In this document: positions 1 through 5,950 of the stretch, one piece after another | Numbering within the stretch: the first letter of the stretch is position 1 | Layout: the number at the start of each line of letters is the position of its first letter | NCBI GenBank assembly: GCA_023390485.1 | Contig: JAEWCT010000260.1 | Coordinates: forward strand, 1-6,823 | Direction of reading: 5' to 3' | Source: Pseudomonadota bacterium | GTDB taxonomy: Bacteria; Pseudomonadota; Alphaproteobacteria; Rhizobiales; Hyphomicrobiaceae | DNA length: 6,823 nt | Made by a program: the position numbers and the translations under genes | The notes under the pieces: model-generated | What the model saw: only the letters and a program-made list of their open reading frames with translations | What the model was told of the DNA's origin: nothing | The model's database searches: none

Positions 1-328
1 TCTCGGACGGACGTTGCGGGCCACATGTGCCGCCCAGCGCATCCGCCAGAAGCTGGTGCCCGAGGCACAGCCCAACGAAAGGACGGCCCAAATCACCGAC
101 CCAGCGCCGGATCGCGCGCTTTTCCTCAATCAGCCACGGATGCTCTTCGACATCCCATACGTCCATCGGGCCACCCATGACCCAAAGGGCATCATAGTTT
201 TCGAGCGGCGGGATGGTCTCGCCTTCGTCAAGCTCAACCGCGTCCCAGGAAATGCCATCGGCGGCGAAGAATTTGCGGAAGATGCCGGGATGCTCACAAG
301 CGATGTGTTGGAAAACGAGAAAGCGCAC
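1..328 (-). CDS. Class I glutamine amidotransferase domain protein, 3' end outside window
   Basis: This is a partial gene: 109 codons are visible and the C-terminal part lies beyond the left edge. The frame reads MRFLVFQHIACEHPGIFR from a GTG start at 328, with a purine-rich AGGGGG stretch just upstream as a plausible ribosome site. Residues 46-57 hold a conserved loop (DALWVMGGPMDV) and residues 86-92 read GLCLGHQ, the nucleophile elbow of class I glutamine amidotransferases, with Cys88 as the expected catalytic cysteine. The His and Glu of the triad would lie in the missing part. The protein resembles the stand-alone GMP-synthase-like amidotransferases common in Rhizobiales, which hydrolyse glutamine or act on related gamma-glutamyl amides in the cytoplasm. 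The true substrate cannot be told. It is divergent from the phosphodiesterase at 530, with about 200 bp between them. The family call is firm; the exact start is less certain because the frame stays open a little further upstream. Confidence 0.9.
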   Translation of the reverse strand, partial: MRFLVFQHIACEHPGIFRKFFAADGISWDAVELDEGETIPPLENYDALWVMGGPMDVWDVEEHPWLIEEKRAIRRWVGDLGRPFVGLCLGHQLLADALGGTCGPQRPSE

Positions 329-361
329 GGGACCCCCTATGTATGCTGCGGGGTACTTCCT

Positions 362-403
362 GTGGCATAGTGGAGAAAAAATTTCCACTGCCACGAAAGT
401 GGC
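362..403. promoter_or_regulatory. Two mutually exclusive hairpins in the divergent intergenic region
   Basis: GTGGC at 362-366 and AGTGGA at 369-374 pair with TCCACT at 384-389 and GCCAC at 390-394, giving an 11-bp stem with a two-base bulge and an A-rich nine-base loop. The same GCCAC at 390-394 also pairs with GTGGC at 399-403 around a GAAA tetraloop. Only one of the two can form at a time. On the minus strand the short hairpin comes first and is followed eight bases on by a run of six T, in the leader of the amidotransferase gene. The base pairing is seen directly; any attenuator or operator role is inference. Confidence 0.45.
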
Positions 404-529
404 TTAGGCGCGGCGTTGGACAGCCGATGCGACGACGAGGCGACATGAGGGAGTCATCGTCGAACGCTAGATCCAGACATTCATCGCATCCTGGACCAAC
501 TTCCGGCACCAGTTCCGAGTGAGGGTTAA

Positions 530-2365
530 ATGGCTGCAAAACATCTCATCGCATGCGCATTTCTCGCAGTGTTCGCGAGCGCGGCACCGGCCTTTGCCGA
601 TGCCAGCCGGAACAACGTCGTGCTGTTCGTTCCCGACGGGCTGCGCGCAGGCATCGTCACGCCCGAGACCGCGCCGACTTTCGCCGAAATCCGGGATAAG
701 GGCGTCAACTTCGCCAACAGCCATTCGCTCTTTCCGACATTCACAATGCCGAACTCCAGCGGCATGGCCACTGGCCATTATCTCGGCGACACCAGCGTTT
801 TCGGAAATGTCCTCTACGCAGGCTTCCCGATCAAGGCGGCCTCCTCGGCGCGCATGGCGTTCATCGAGAACGATCGCGTGCTCGGTGACATCGACGACCA
901 TTTCGCCGGCAACTTCATCGATGAGGAAACGATCCTCCGAGCTGCGCATCAGGCAGGGTTCAACACTGCTGCGATCGGCAAGATCGGTCCGACACTCGTG
1001 TTCGATCATACGTCTCGCAGCGGTGGTGAGAGCATCATCATGGACGATGCGACGGGCACCGAGGCAGGCATTCCGCTCGCCCCTTGGGTGAGCGACGGGC
1101 TCAAGGCGGCCGGGTTGCCGGCAGAGGCTCCGGGCCGGTTGACGAATAAAGAGAGCGGAAACTTTCGCGAGCCCGGCACGAAGGACGCCAATGTCGTCCA
1201 GCAGGGATATTTCACGGCGGCTCTGACGCGGGTTGTACTGCCGAAATTCAAGGCTGACGGGAAGCCGTTCGTCGTCGTCTTCTGGTCGCGCGATCCGGAT
1301 GGTACCCAGCATAACCAGGGCGACAGCCTGTTGAAGCTCGATCCCGGCATCAACGGACCGACATCGATGGCAGCGATCCGCAACGCAGATTCGAATCTTG
1401 CTGCAATCCGGCGGACGCTCGATCAGCTCGGTCTCGCGGAGACGACCGACATCGTCGTCTCTGCCGATCACGGCTTCTCGACGATTTCGAAACAGAGCGA
1501 TACCAGTGGCGCCGCCCGCGCGAGCTACGCCGACGTGCCCCCCGGGATGCTGCCTCCTGGATTTCTGGCGATCGATCTCGCAGCCGCTTTGAACTTGCCG
1601 CTGTTCGATCCGGAAGCCGCAAATACCAAAGTCGAAAGTGGCAATCACCCGAAGCTTGCGGATGGCTTGATCGGCGAAGATGCCAACGCACCGAAGGTCA
1701 TAGTCGCCGCGAACGGCGGTTCGGATCTCATCTATATTCCGAGCGGCGATCGTGAACTGGCCCAGAAGACGATCGATGCGCTGCTCGCTCGGGACTATGT
1801 CAGCGGCCTGTTCGTCGACGATCACTTGGGAACATTCGCGGGGACGTTGCCGCTCTCAGCGATCAACCTGCAGGGTTCCTCGCTCATGCCGCGTCCGTCG
1901 ATCGTCGTCAATTTCAGGAGCATGTCGACAGGATGCGCCAAGCCTGAACTCTGCACGGCGGAGATCGCCGACACGGGTCTGCAGCAGGGGCAGGGCATGC
2001 ATGGAAGCTTCAGCCGTGCAGACACTGCGAATTTCATGGCGGCGTTCGGCCCCTCGTTCAAGAAGGGCTTTGTCAGCGAGGCGCCCGCCAGCAACGCCGA
2101 CGTCGGGCAGACCATCGCGACGATCCTCGGGCTGATGCCGAAAAGCCATGGTAAGCTCGCCGGCAGAGCGCTTAGCGAGGCTTTGACGAACGGCACCGTT
2201 CCGACCTGGGAGCGTAAGACGCTCGTCTCCGCGCCGTCGTCATCGGGCCTACGAACGATCCTCAATTACCAGGTTGCGGGCGAGACGAAATACTTCGACG
2301 CGGCAGGTTTCGAAGGACGCACGGTCGGGCTTACGCTGGACGCCGCTTTAGCCGAGACAAAATAG
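530..2365 (+). CDS. Exported alkaline phosphatase family protein (type I phosphodiesterase/nucleotide pyrophosphatase-like)
   Basis: This 611-aa protein belongs to the alkaline phosphatase superfamily, closest to the type I phosphodiesterase/nucleotide pyrophosphatase (NPP) group, which uses two metals to hydrolyse phosphate mono- or diesters. A Sec signal peptide with a hydrophobic core at about residues 5-19 ends in AFA at 21-23, so the enzyme should act in the periplasm or outside. VLFVPDG gives metal ligand Asp36. FPTFTMPN (68-75) matches the NPP nucleophile motif with Thr72. RDPDGTQHNQGD (254-265) supplies Asp257 and His261, ADHG (312-315) supplies Asp313 and His314, and His491 in a GxGMHGS-type motif supplies the last ligand. 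The start is set by GAGGG at 521-525, four bases before the ATG, and by the signal peptide. At 611 residues it is longer than a minimal NPP domain, with insertions between the metal motifs. The substrate is unknown: nucleotides, phospholipid headgroups and phosphonates are all possible. Its last 35 bp overlap the convergent glycosyltransferase gene. Confidence 0.9.
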   Translation: MAAKHLIACAFLAVFASAAPAFADASRNNVVLFVPDGLRAGIVTPETAPTFAEIRDKGVNFANSHSLFPTFTMPNSSGMATGHYLGDTSVFGNVLYAGFPIKAASSARMAFIENDRVLGDIDDHFAGNFIDEETILRAAHQAGFNTAAIGKIGPTLVFDHTSRSGGESIIMDDATGTEAGIPLAPWVSDGLKAAGLPAEAPGRLTNKESGNFREPGTKDANVVQQGYFTAALTRVVLPKFKADGKPFVVVFWSRDPDGTQHNQGDSLLKLDPGINGPTSMAAIRNADSNLAAIRRTLDQLGLAETTDIVVSADHGFSTISKQSDTSGAARASYADVPPGMLPPGFLAIDLAAALNLPLFDPEAANTKVESGNHPKLADGLIGEDANAPKVIVAANGGSDLIYIPSGDRELAQKTIDALLARDYVSGLFVDDHLGTFAGTLPLSAINLQGSSLMPRPSIVVNFRSMSTGCAKPELCTAEIADTGLQQGQGMHGSFSRADTANFMAAFGPSFKKGFVSEAPASNADVGQTIATILGLMPKSHGKLAGRALSEALTNGTVPTWERKTLVSAPSSSGLRTILNYQVAGETKYFDAAGFEGRTVGLTLDAALAETK

Positions 2366-3554
2366 GCCTTTGCGGGTCAGGTCCCTGGGCCGCCGCTACA
2401 TGCCCCGAATTGGCAATCGGGGTGCTGTTGGCGGCGGGCTTTGCAACACTCATATCGTTACCGCGCCAGACGAACGTATCTCCCGCCCAGCCTTCGATCC
2501 AGAGGAGCGGGAGCAAGGCGTCGCGCAGCATCCATGCGAAGGGTGACTGCCATTTCAGGTGCCAGCCCGCCACCCGCGCCAAGAGCGCCTCGGCGCCGAA
2601 CCAAATCACAAGCAGCGAAGCCAATACTACGAGCGGATCCAGACCGTAGCTCGAAGCCGCGGCGACGCCGGCTGCAATAGGCAAAGTCGAGCCGGTCAGA
2701 ACTTCCGGTGCGTAGAAAACGGGGAACGTCACCCGCCGCAACCTAGCCCAGCGCACCTGGCGTGCCCATACCTGCGCCACTGACCTTGGTCCCAATGGCT
2801 GTTCGAATGGACGGTCGACGAGGCGGACGTTGAGGCCATGAGAGCGGACGATTTTCGTCGCCGCTGCGTCTTCGGCAATCTCTGCGCCGAGGGCGACGAT
2901 GCCGCCTGCGTCGTCGAGAATATCGCGACGCCAAAGCATCGATTTGCCTTGGGCAAACCCTAAGCCGATCGTGTCGGCCGCGCTTTGCCAGCGCGCCTGA
3001 TAGGTGTTGAGAAACGCGCATTCAAGCTCGGCCCAGAATCCGATTGGATGGCTTCCCACGGGTGGAGAGCAGACGAGGCCGACGCTTGATTCAAAGCTGC
3101 GGAAGAGATCGTCGAGATATGTCTTCGGCATCAAAACATTGTTGTCAGCGAGGACGATCCACGGAAACCGCGCAGCGGCCCAGCCCTTGACGATGTTGTT
3201 GAGCTTCGGATTGCTCGTCGGCCTGTCGTCGCCGATGAGCAGCTTCGCCTCGACGTGCGGATATTTTGCGATCAATTTTCTGACGAACGGCACCGCGGGG
3301 TCGTCCTCGCGAGCCGCACAAAAGATGATCTCGTAGCCGGTGTCACCAAGCTCGAACGTCGAGCGAAGCGTCATTGCATCGAAATGATCGCGACCGCAAA
3401 CCGGACGAATGATGCTGACAGGTTCAACGGTCAATCCTCGCGGCCGGGCGCGAGATGCAGTAACGCGGAATAACGCCAACGCGATCGTTACGAGATGGGT
3501 GGCAGTTGCCACCAAGCAGAAGATCAGAGCCGCCGCCGTGACGAAATCGGCCAT
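2331..3554 (-). CDS. GT21 family glycosyltransferase (ceramide glucosyltransferase / HpnI-like)
   Basis: A 407-aa membrane glycosyltransferase of the GT21 family (GT-A fold), which moves a sugar from a UDP-sugar onto a lipid such as ceramide or, in HpnI, a hopanoid. An N-terminal membrane helix spans about residues 5-29. The cytoplasmic catalytic domain follows: VSIIRPVCG (46-54), REDDPA with Asp84/Asp85, SNPKLNN (114-120), LADNNVLM with Asp137 (the DxD-like site reads Asp-Asn-Asn), Glu228-Asp229 before AAATK, and RQVRW (265-269), which fits the (Q/R)xxRW signature of GT21. Hydrophobic segments at about 283-300, 305-328 and 340-353 would anchor the C-terminus. After GNDMSV (365-370) comes a polar tail of about 37 residues, partly encoded in the overlap with the phosphodiesterase gene. 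GGGGAGG at 3558-3564, just before the ATG, is a strong ribosome site and supports this start. No hopanoid genes are nearby, so a ceramide acceptor is somewhat likelier than HpnI, but the sequence does not decide it. Confidence 0.88.
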   Translation of the reverse strand: MADFVTAAALIFCLVATATHLVTIALALFRVTASRARPRGLTVEPVSIIRPVCGRDHFDAMTLRSTFELGDTGYEIIFCAAREDDPAVPFVRKLIAKYPHVEAKLLIGDDRPTSNPKLNNIVKGWAAARFPWIVLADNNVLMPKTYLDDLFRSFESSVGLVCSPPVGSHPIGFWAELECAFLNTYQARWQSAADTIGLGFAQGKSMLWRRDILDDAGGIVALGAEIAEDAAATKIVRSHGLNVRLVDRPFEQPLGPRSVAQVWARQVRWARLRRVTFPVFYAPEVLTGSTLPIAAGVAAASSYGLDPLVVLASLLVIWFGAEALLARVAGWHLKWQSPFAWMLRDALLPLLWIEGWAGDTFVWRGNDMSVAKPAANSTPIANSGHVAAAQGPDPQRPILSRLKRRPA

Positions 3555-3582
3555 CTCACCTCCCCGGTCAATAATCCAGGCG

Positions 3583-3600
3583 CTGAATTCCAGGATTCAG
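3583..3600. promoter_or_regulatory. Perfect 6-bp inverted repeat upstream of the GT21 gene
   Basis: CTGAAT at 3583-3588 and ATTCAG at 3595-3600 form a perfect inverted repeat around a six-base spacer, 29 bases upstream of the glycosyltransferase start. It could be an operator or a leader hairpin. A repeat this short can arise by chance. Confidence 0.25.
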
Positions 3601-3637
3601 TGAAATTTCGACGACAGTTACGCGACGCTTGTATGAC

Positions 3638-3657
3638 ACGGTGGAAAACGGTGGAGA
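3638..3657. repeat. Tandem 10-bp direct repeat upstream of the GT21 gene
   Basis: ACGGTGGAAA (3638-3647) is followed at once by ACGGTGGAGA (3648-3657), with nine of ten positions identical. A repeat unit of about one helical turn places both copies on the same DNA face, as in some response-regulator sites. It lies between the small membrane protein's stop and the glycosyltransferase start, about 85-105 bases from the latter. A regulatory role is inference. Confidence 0.35.
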
Positions 3658-3714
3658 TGCCGCGGCCGGACGGACGCCAAACTCTTAGATGCGGCTGCGT
3701 GGGGTCCCGGCCGC

Positions 3715-3978
3715 TTACGTCTTCGCGCGCGCGCCGGCGAGCCGCTTCGCAATGCTGGTAAAAAGATAAGCGCCGAGAAATGCCGCCGTTACGAGACCGA
3801 TCACTGACGGAAGGCCGTCGTTCAAATCAACCGCGAGCAAAATTTCGTAGGCGATGGCTGCTCCTACGAGGCCACCGAGGGCGGCGATAGCCGTATTGAA
3901 TACTCCACGCAGCGATAAGCCGTATAGAATTCCCACAATCAGGCCCGGATACATCGCCGGCCAAAAGTGATCACCCAT
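3715..3978 (-). CDS. Small hypothetical membrane protein, three predicted helices
   Basis: I do not recognise this 87-aa protein. It is strongly hydrophobic, with likely membrane helices at about residues 10-23, 27-49 and 57-77. The helices are rich in Gly and Ala, with acidic residues only at Glu45 and in the loop DLNDG (51-55). The C-terminal tail (KRLAGARAKT) is positive, which favours a cytoplasmic C-terminus. The start is supported by GGGAG about nine bases before the ATG. It lies 160 bp upstream of the glycosyltransferase on the same strand, so joint transcription is possible, but the gap contains its own repeats and a good ribosome site. Composition and codon use match the surrounding genes. 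It is a believable gene of unknown role. Confidence 0.7.
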   Translation of the reverse strand: MGDHFWPAMYPGLIVGILYGLSLRGVFNTAIAALGGLVGAAIAYEILLAVDLNDGLPSVIGLVTAAFLGAYLFTSIAKRLAGARAKT

Positions 3979-4011
3979 AGCTTATGCTCCCGTTTTCATC
4001 CCTATAGGCGA

Positions 4012-4060
4012 CGCCGATCTACAGCGCGCGCTTCCTAGCGCTTTTATCAGCCAATCGGCG
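4012..4060 (-). promoter_or_regulatory. Nested inverted repeats in the leader of the small membrane protein gene
   Basis: CGCCGAT at 4012-4018 pairs with ATCGGCG at 4054-4060 (7 bp), and AGCGC at 4023-4027 pairs with GCGCT at 4038-4042 inside it. The element sits between the hairpin after the sulfate-binding protein gene and the start of the small membrane protein gene at 3978. It may be a structured 5' leader or a second transcription stop. No T-run follows it, so an intrinsic terminator is unlikely. Confidence 0.25.
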
Positions 4061-4089
4061 CCGGGACGAGGGATTGCAATCGGACGAGA

Positions 4090-4119
4090 AGCAAGCCGCG
4101 CGCAATGTCGCGGCTTGCT
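4090..4119 (-). terminator. Probable transcription terminator after the sulfate-binding protein gene
   Basis: AGCAAGCCGCG at 4090-4100 and CGCGGCTTGCT at 4109-4119 make a perfect 11-bp, GC-rich stem with an eight-base loop, starting 19 bases beyond the stop of the sulfate-binding protein gene. On the minus strand the stem is followed by TCTCGTCCG, only a weak T tract, so termination may be partial, or the stem may mainly protect the 3' end. Confidence 0.65.
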
Positions 4120-4138
4120 GATCCAGAGCAGAGAATGT

Positions 4139-5143
4139 TCAGTTCTTCTTGGTGGTAATCTGGTCGTAGACCCCGCCATCAGCGAAGTGCGTTTTCTGCA
4201 CCGTCGCCCACGGTCCGATCTTGTCTTCGACCGAGAAGGTCTTGATGGCAGGCAAGTTTGCTTCCTTGAGCACAGCTTCGCTGCGCGGCCGGAAATGATG
4301 CTTGGCTATGATTTTCTGCGCGTCATCAGAATAAAGGAAGTCGAGGTAAGCCTTGGCGACATCGGCTGTCTTACGCTTCTCGACAATCGTATTGACGATC
4401 GCGATGGGCGGCGCGGCTTCGACGCTGACTGACGGATAGACGACATCGAAATTTTGGCCATCGACCTCGGCCTTGATCAGCGCGGCTTCGTTCTCGAACG
4501 TGACCAGAACGTCGCCGATGGCGCGCTGCGTAAAGCTCGTCGTGGCGCCGCGTCCGCCGCCGTCGAATACCGGCACATTGGCGAACAGCTTGCTGACGAA
4601 GTCGCGCGCCTTGTCGTCGGAACCCAGCTTATCGTGAGCATATCCCCAAGCCGCAAGATAGGTGTAGCGGCCATTGCCGGATGTCTTCGGGTTGGGAATG
4701 ACGACGGAAATGCCGGGCTTCACGAGATCATCCCAATCGGCGATGGCTTTCGGATTGCCTTTGCGGACCAGGAATACCGTCGTCGTCGTGTACGGCGAGG
4801 CGCCGTGCGGGAATTTCGTGCGCCAGTCGTTCGAAACCACGCCTTTGCTTACGAGAAAATCGAGATCGGTTGGTTGATTGAGCGTGACGACGTCAGCCTC
4901 GAGGCCCTCGGCCACGGATTGCGCCTGCTTCGTCGATCCGCCATGCGATTGCTTGACTTCGATGTCGTTGCCCGACGACTTCTTCCAGCTCGCGGTGAAT
5001 GCCGGATCAATGTCCTTATAGAGTTCTCGCGACACGTCGTAAGACGCATTGAGAATGCTCGTCTGCGCGAAAGCTCCTGGCGATACCGCCATTAGAAGAG
5101 CAGCCGTCAAGCCGAGCCGCGATACCACACGCCCCATAGTCAT
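4139..5143 (-). CDS. sbp: Periplasmic sulfate-binding protein of a sulfate ABC transporter
   Basis: A 334-aa solute-binding protein of the Sbp/CysP family, which captures sulfate (or thiosulfate) in the periplasm and hands it to a CysTWA-type ABC importer. It has a signal peptide with a hydrophobic core at about residues 10-22 and cleavage after AFA (24-26). The mature part starts with ILNASYDVSRELY (30-42), typical of the family. HGGSTKQAQ (67-75) and ADVVTLNQPTDLDFL (83-97) follow. NPKTSGNGRYTYLAAWGYA (151-169) is the family signature, with Ser155-Gly156 in the anion-binding loop. Further on come GGGRGATTSFTQRAIGDVLVTFENEA and HFRPRSEAVL. The length is normal. AAGGGA about eight bases before the ATG supports the start; Met3 is a minor alternative. 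No cysT, cysW, cysA or cysH lies in the window: downstream is a hairpin and then an unrelated membrane protein. It therefore looks monocistronic and must use permeases encoded elsewhere. Sulfate versus thiosulfate preference cannot be told. Confidence 0.93.
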   Translation of the reverse strand: MTMGRVVSRLGLTAALLMAVSPGAFAQTSILNASYDVSRELYKDIDPAFTASWKKSSGNDIEVKQSHGGSTKQAQSVAEGLEADVVTLNQPTDLDFLVSKGVVSNDWRTKFPHGASPYTTTTVFLVRKGNPKAIADWDDLVKPGISVVIPNPKTSGNGRYTYLAAWGYAHDKLGSDDKARDFVSKLFANVPVFDGGGRGATTSFTQRAIGDVLVTFENEAALIKAEVDGQNFDVVYPSVSVEAAPPIAIVNTIVEKRKTADVAKAYLDFLYSDDAQKIIAKHHFRPRSEAVLKEANLPAIKTFSVEDKIGPWATVQKTHFADGGVYDQITTKKN

Positions 5144-5246
5144 ATGCAGGTCCCTTTTCGCATTTCAGAGTGTTTCGATTGCTTATTTCAAAGCGGTACG
5201 GAGTGGAGAACGAACAAAAAGTCCGAAGCTTTTCAGCCATCCTTGG

Positions 5247-5284
5247 AAAAAGAGACCGGCGGCCGATGAATAGCCACCGGTCTC
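5247..5284 (-). terminator. Rho-independent terminator of the small-ORF operon
   Basis: GAGACCGG at 5252-5259 pairs with CCGGTCTC at 5277-5284. After a single mismatch GGC (5261-5263) pairs with GCC (5273-5275), closing a nine-base loop. On the minus strand the stem is followed directly by five T (5251-5247), the classical intrinsic terminator layout. It lies 71 bases past the stop of the 56-aa ORF and upstream of the sulfate-binding protein gene, so it separates the two units. No T-run follows in the plus direction. Confidence 0.85.
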
Positions 5285-5355
5285 AAGGTTCCCGCTCGCA
5301 GCGCGCGGGCGGGTCCAGGGATGCAGATGCGCAGATAGGCTTGCGTGTTCGTGCG

Positions 5356-5526
5356 CTAGAAGTCTGGCGATGGCCCGACCGGCGCCGGATACGGAATCGG
5401 ATCCGGATGCCAGTCTCGATCGGCCACCACCTTCAAGCGCCGAGCGGGAAGTTGTTTCGTTCGCGTGTCCGCGACCCGTTTTGGTTCGAGACGCGAACTT
5501 TTGGCTTCGCCGATGTACCCGCTCAT
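5356..5526 (-). CDS. 56-aa hypothetical protein, translationally coupled to the upstream ORF
   Basis: A short frame that begins MSGYIGEAKSSRLEPK and ends with a TAG at 5356-5358. Its ATG overlaps the stop of the 75-aa ORF in an ATGA junction (5523-5526), the usual sign of translational coupling. This is the main evidence that it is real. The peptide is soluble and basic in the first half (residues 9-38, many Lys and Arg). The C-terminal 18 residues are proline-rich (WHPDPIPYPAPVGPSPDF). There is no membrane segment and no cysteine. The intrinsic terminator 71 bases downstream fits it being the last gene of the unit. I do not recognise the family. It could instead be a chance frame, but junction, codon use and terminator agree. 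Confidence 0.5.
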   Translation of the reverse strand: MSGYIGEAKSSRLEPKRVADTRTKQLPARRLKVVADRDWHPDPIPYPAPVGPSPDF

Positions 5527-5750
5527 AGGGCGAAAGCCTCCTGCGCGCGGGCAGAGACGCGCCGGCGACGCCGGCTTGCCTGATGAGCGATCGCCGCACG
5601 TTCGGCGAGAAGCGGATTTGCGAAGCGCCTTCCTTCGAGGGCACTGTATTCATTCAACGCCGCGTGAAAGAGATATTCGCGTTCTCCATCTTCACGGATG
5701 ATAAGTCCGGCTTGGTCGTCGCCGACCTCGATGACGTAGGATTTTGACAT
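5523..5750 (-). CDS. 75-aa hypothetical protein
   Basis: A small soluble protein starting MSKSYVIEVGDDQAGLIIRE. The first 56 residues look like a compact fold: a strand-rich start (residues 4-27), then FHAALNEYSALEGRRFANPLLAERAAIAH (28-56), which resembles short uncharacterised proteins common in Rhizobiales with a beta-sheet and a following helix. Residues 59-68 are very arginine-rich (RRRRRVSAR), so the tail may bind nucleic acid or simply be disordered. The ribosome site before the ATG is weak (AGAG about eight bases upstream). A small GC hairpin (5762-5777) sits just above it. The gene is first or internal in a minus-strand unit with the 56-aa ORF and the terminator at 5247. The function is unknown; I am fairly confident it is a real gene because of its protein-like composition and the coupled downstream frame. 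Confidence 0.68.
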   Translation of the reverse strand: MSKSYVIEVGDDQAGLIIREDGEREYLFHAALNEYSALEGRRFANPLLAERAAIAHQASRRRRRVSARAQEAFAL

Positions 5751-5831
5751 GTCGTTGCTCTGCCGGCGGTTGCCAGCGTCCTCTATGTTGCGATTTTTCG
5801 ATTGAAGTGGCTGAAGCGGGGCTGCGTGATC

Positions 5832-5909
5832 TCAACAGCAGCCGGCCATACACATCGAGGCTTTCATCGCGCGACATGTGGACAGGAAGCAGAGGTCATA
5901 GCTTTTCAT
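5832..5909 (-). CDS. Cysteine-rich 25-aa mini-ORF (possible leader peptide or small peptide)
   Basis: A tiny frame starting MKSYDLCFLSTC and ending MAGCC, with five cysteines in 25 residues (positions 7, 12, 20, 24, 25) and a stop 81 bases before the 75-aa ORF. GGAG lies a few bases before the ATG, a good ribosome site. An in-frame ATG at 5921 would lengthen it to 29 residues. Codon third positions are mostly G or C. It could be a leader peptide, a metal-binding or modified peptide, or the start of a decayed gene. The overlapping frame from 5877 reads MSRDESLDVYGRLLLRSR, which looks protein-like too and may point to a frameshift at about 5870. I do not recognise a family. Confidence 0.3.
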   Translation of the reverse strand: MKSYDLCFLSTCRAMKASMCMAGCC

Positions 5910-5926
5910 AGCGGTCTCCATTGCGG

Positions 5927-5948
5927 AGCCCACGAGAACCGTGGGGCT
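5927..5948. other. Hairpin between small minus-strand ORFs
   Basis: AGCCCACG at 5927-5934 pairs with CGTGGGGCT at 5940-5948 with one bulged base and a five-base loop. On the minus strand it begins inside the TAA of the 24-residue GTG frame (5948-6022) and ends just before the cysteine-rich ORF. There is no T-run on the minus side and only a weak one on the plus side, so it is a poor intrinsic terminator. It may be a processing or stability element. Confidence 0.35.
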
Positions 5949-5950
5949 TA

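Noticed and set aside
14..370. Plus-strand open frame of 118 codons at the left edge
   Set aside because: It is the reverse complement of the glutamine amidotransferase, whose GLCLGHQ motif and conserved N-terminus make the minus strand the real one.
467..1825. A 452-codon open frame antisense to the phosphodiesterase gene
   Set aside because: It is opposite a gene with a signal peptide and all expected metal-site motifs. Its product is Arg/Asp/Ile-rich with no recognisable domain, as expected from the complement of a GC-rich coding sequence.
4454..5095. Plus-strand open frame of 213 codons
   Set aside because: It is antisense to the sulfate-binding protein gene, which has a clear signal peptide and family signature; the plus-strand product shows no domain.
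5170..5583. Plus-strand open frame of 137 codons
   Set aside because: It is antisense to the coupled small ORFs, crosses the terminator stem and is Arg-rich with no visible domain.
5183..5653. Minus-strand open frame of 156 codons across the small-ORF operon
   Set aside because: It runs in another frame over the 75-aa and 56-aa ORFs and straight through the intrinsic terminator stem at 5247-5284. Its product is Arg/Ser-rich and low in complexity.
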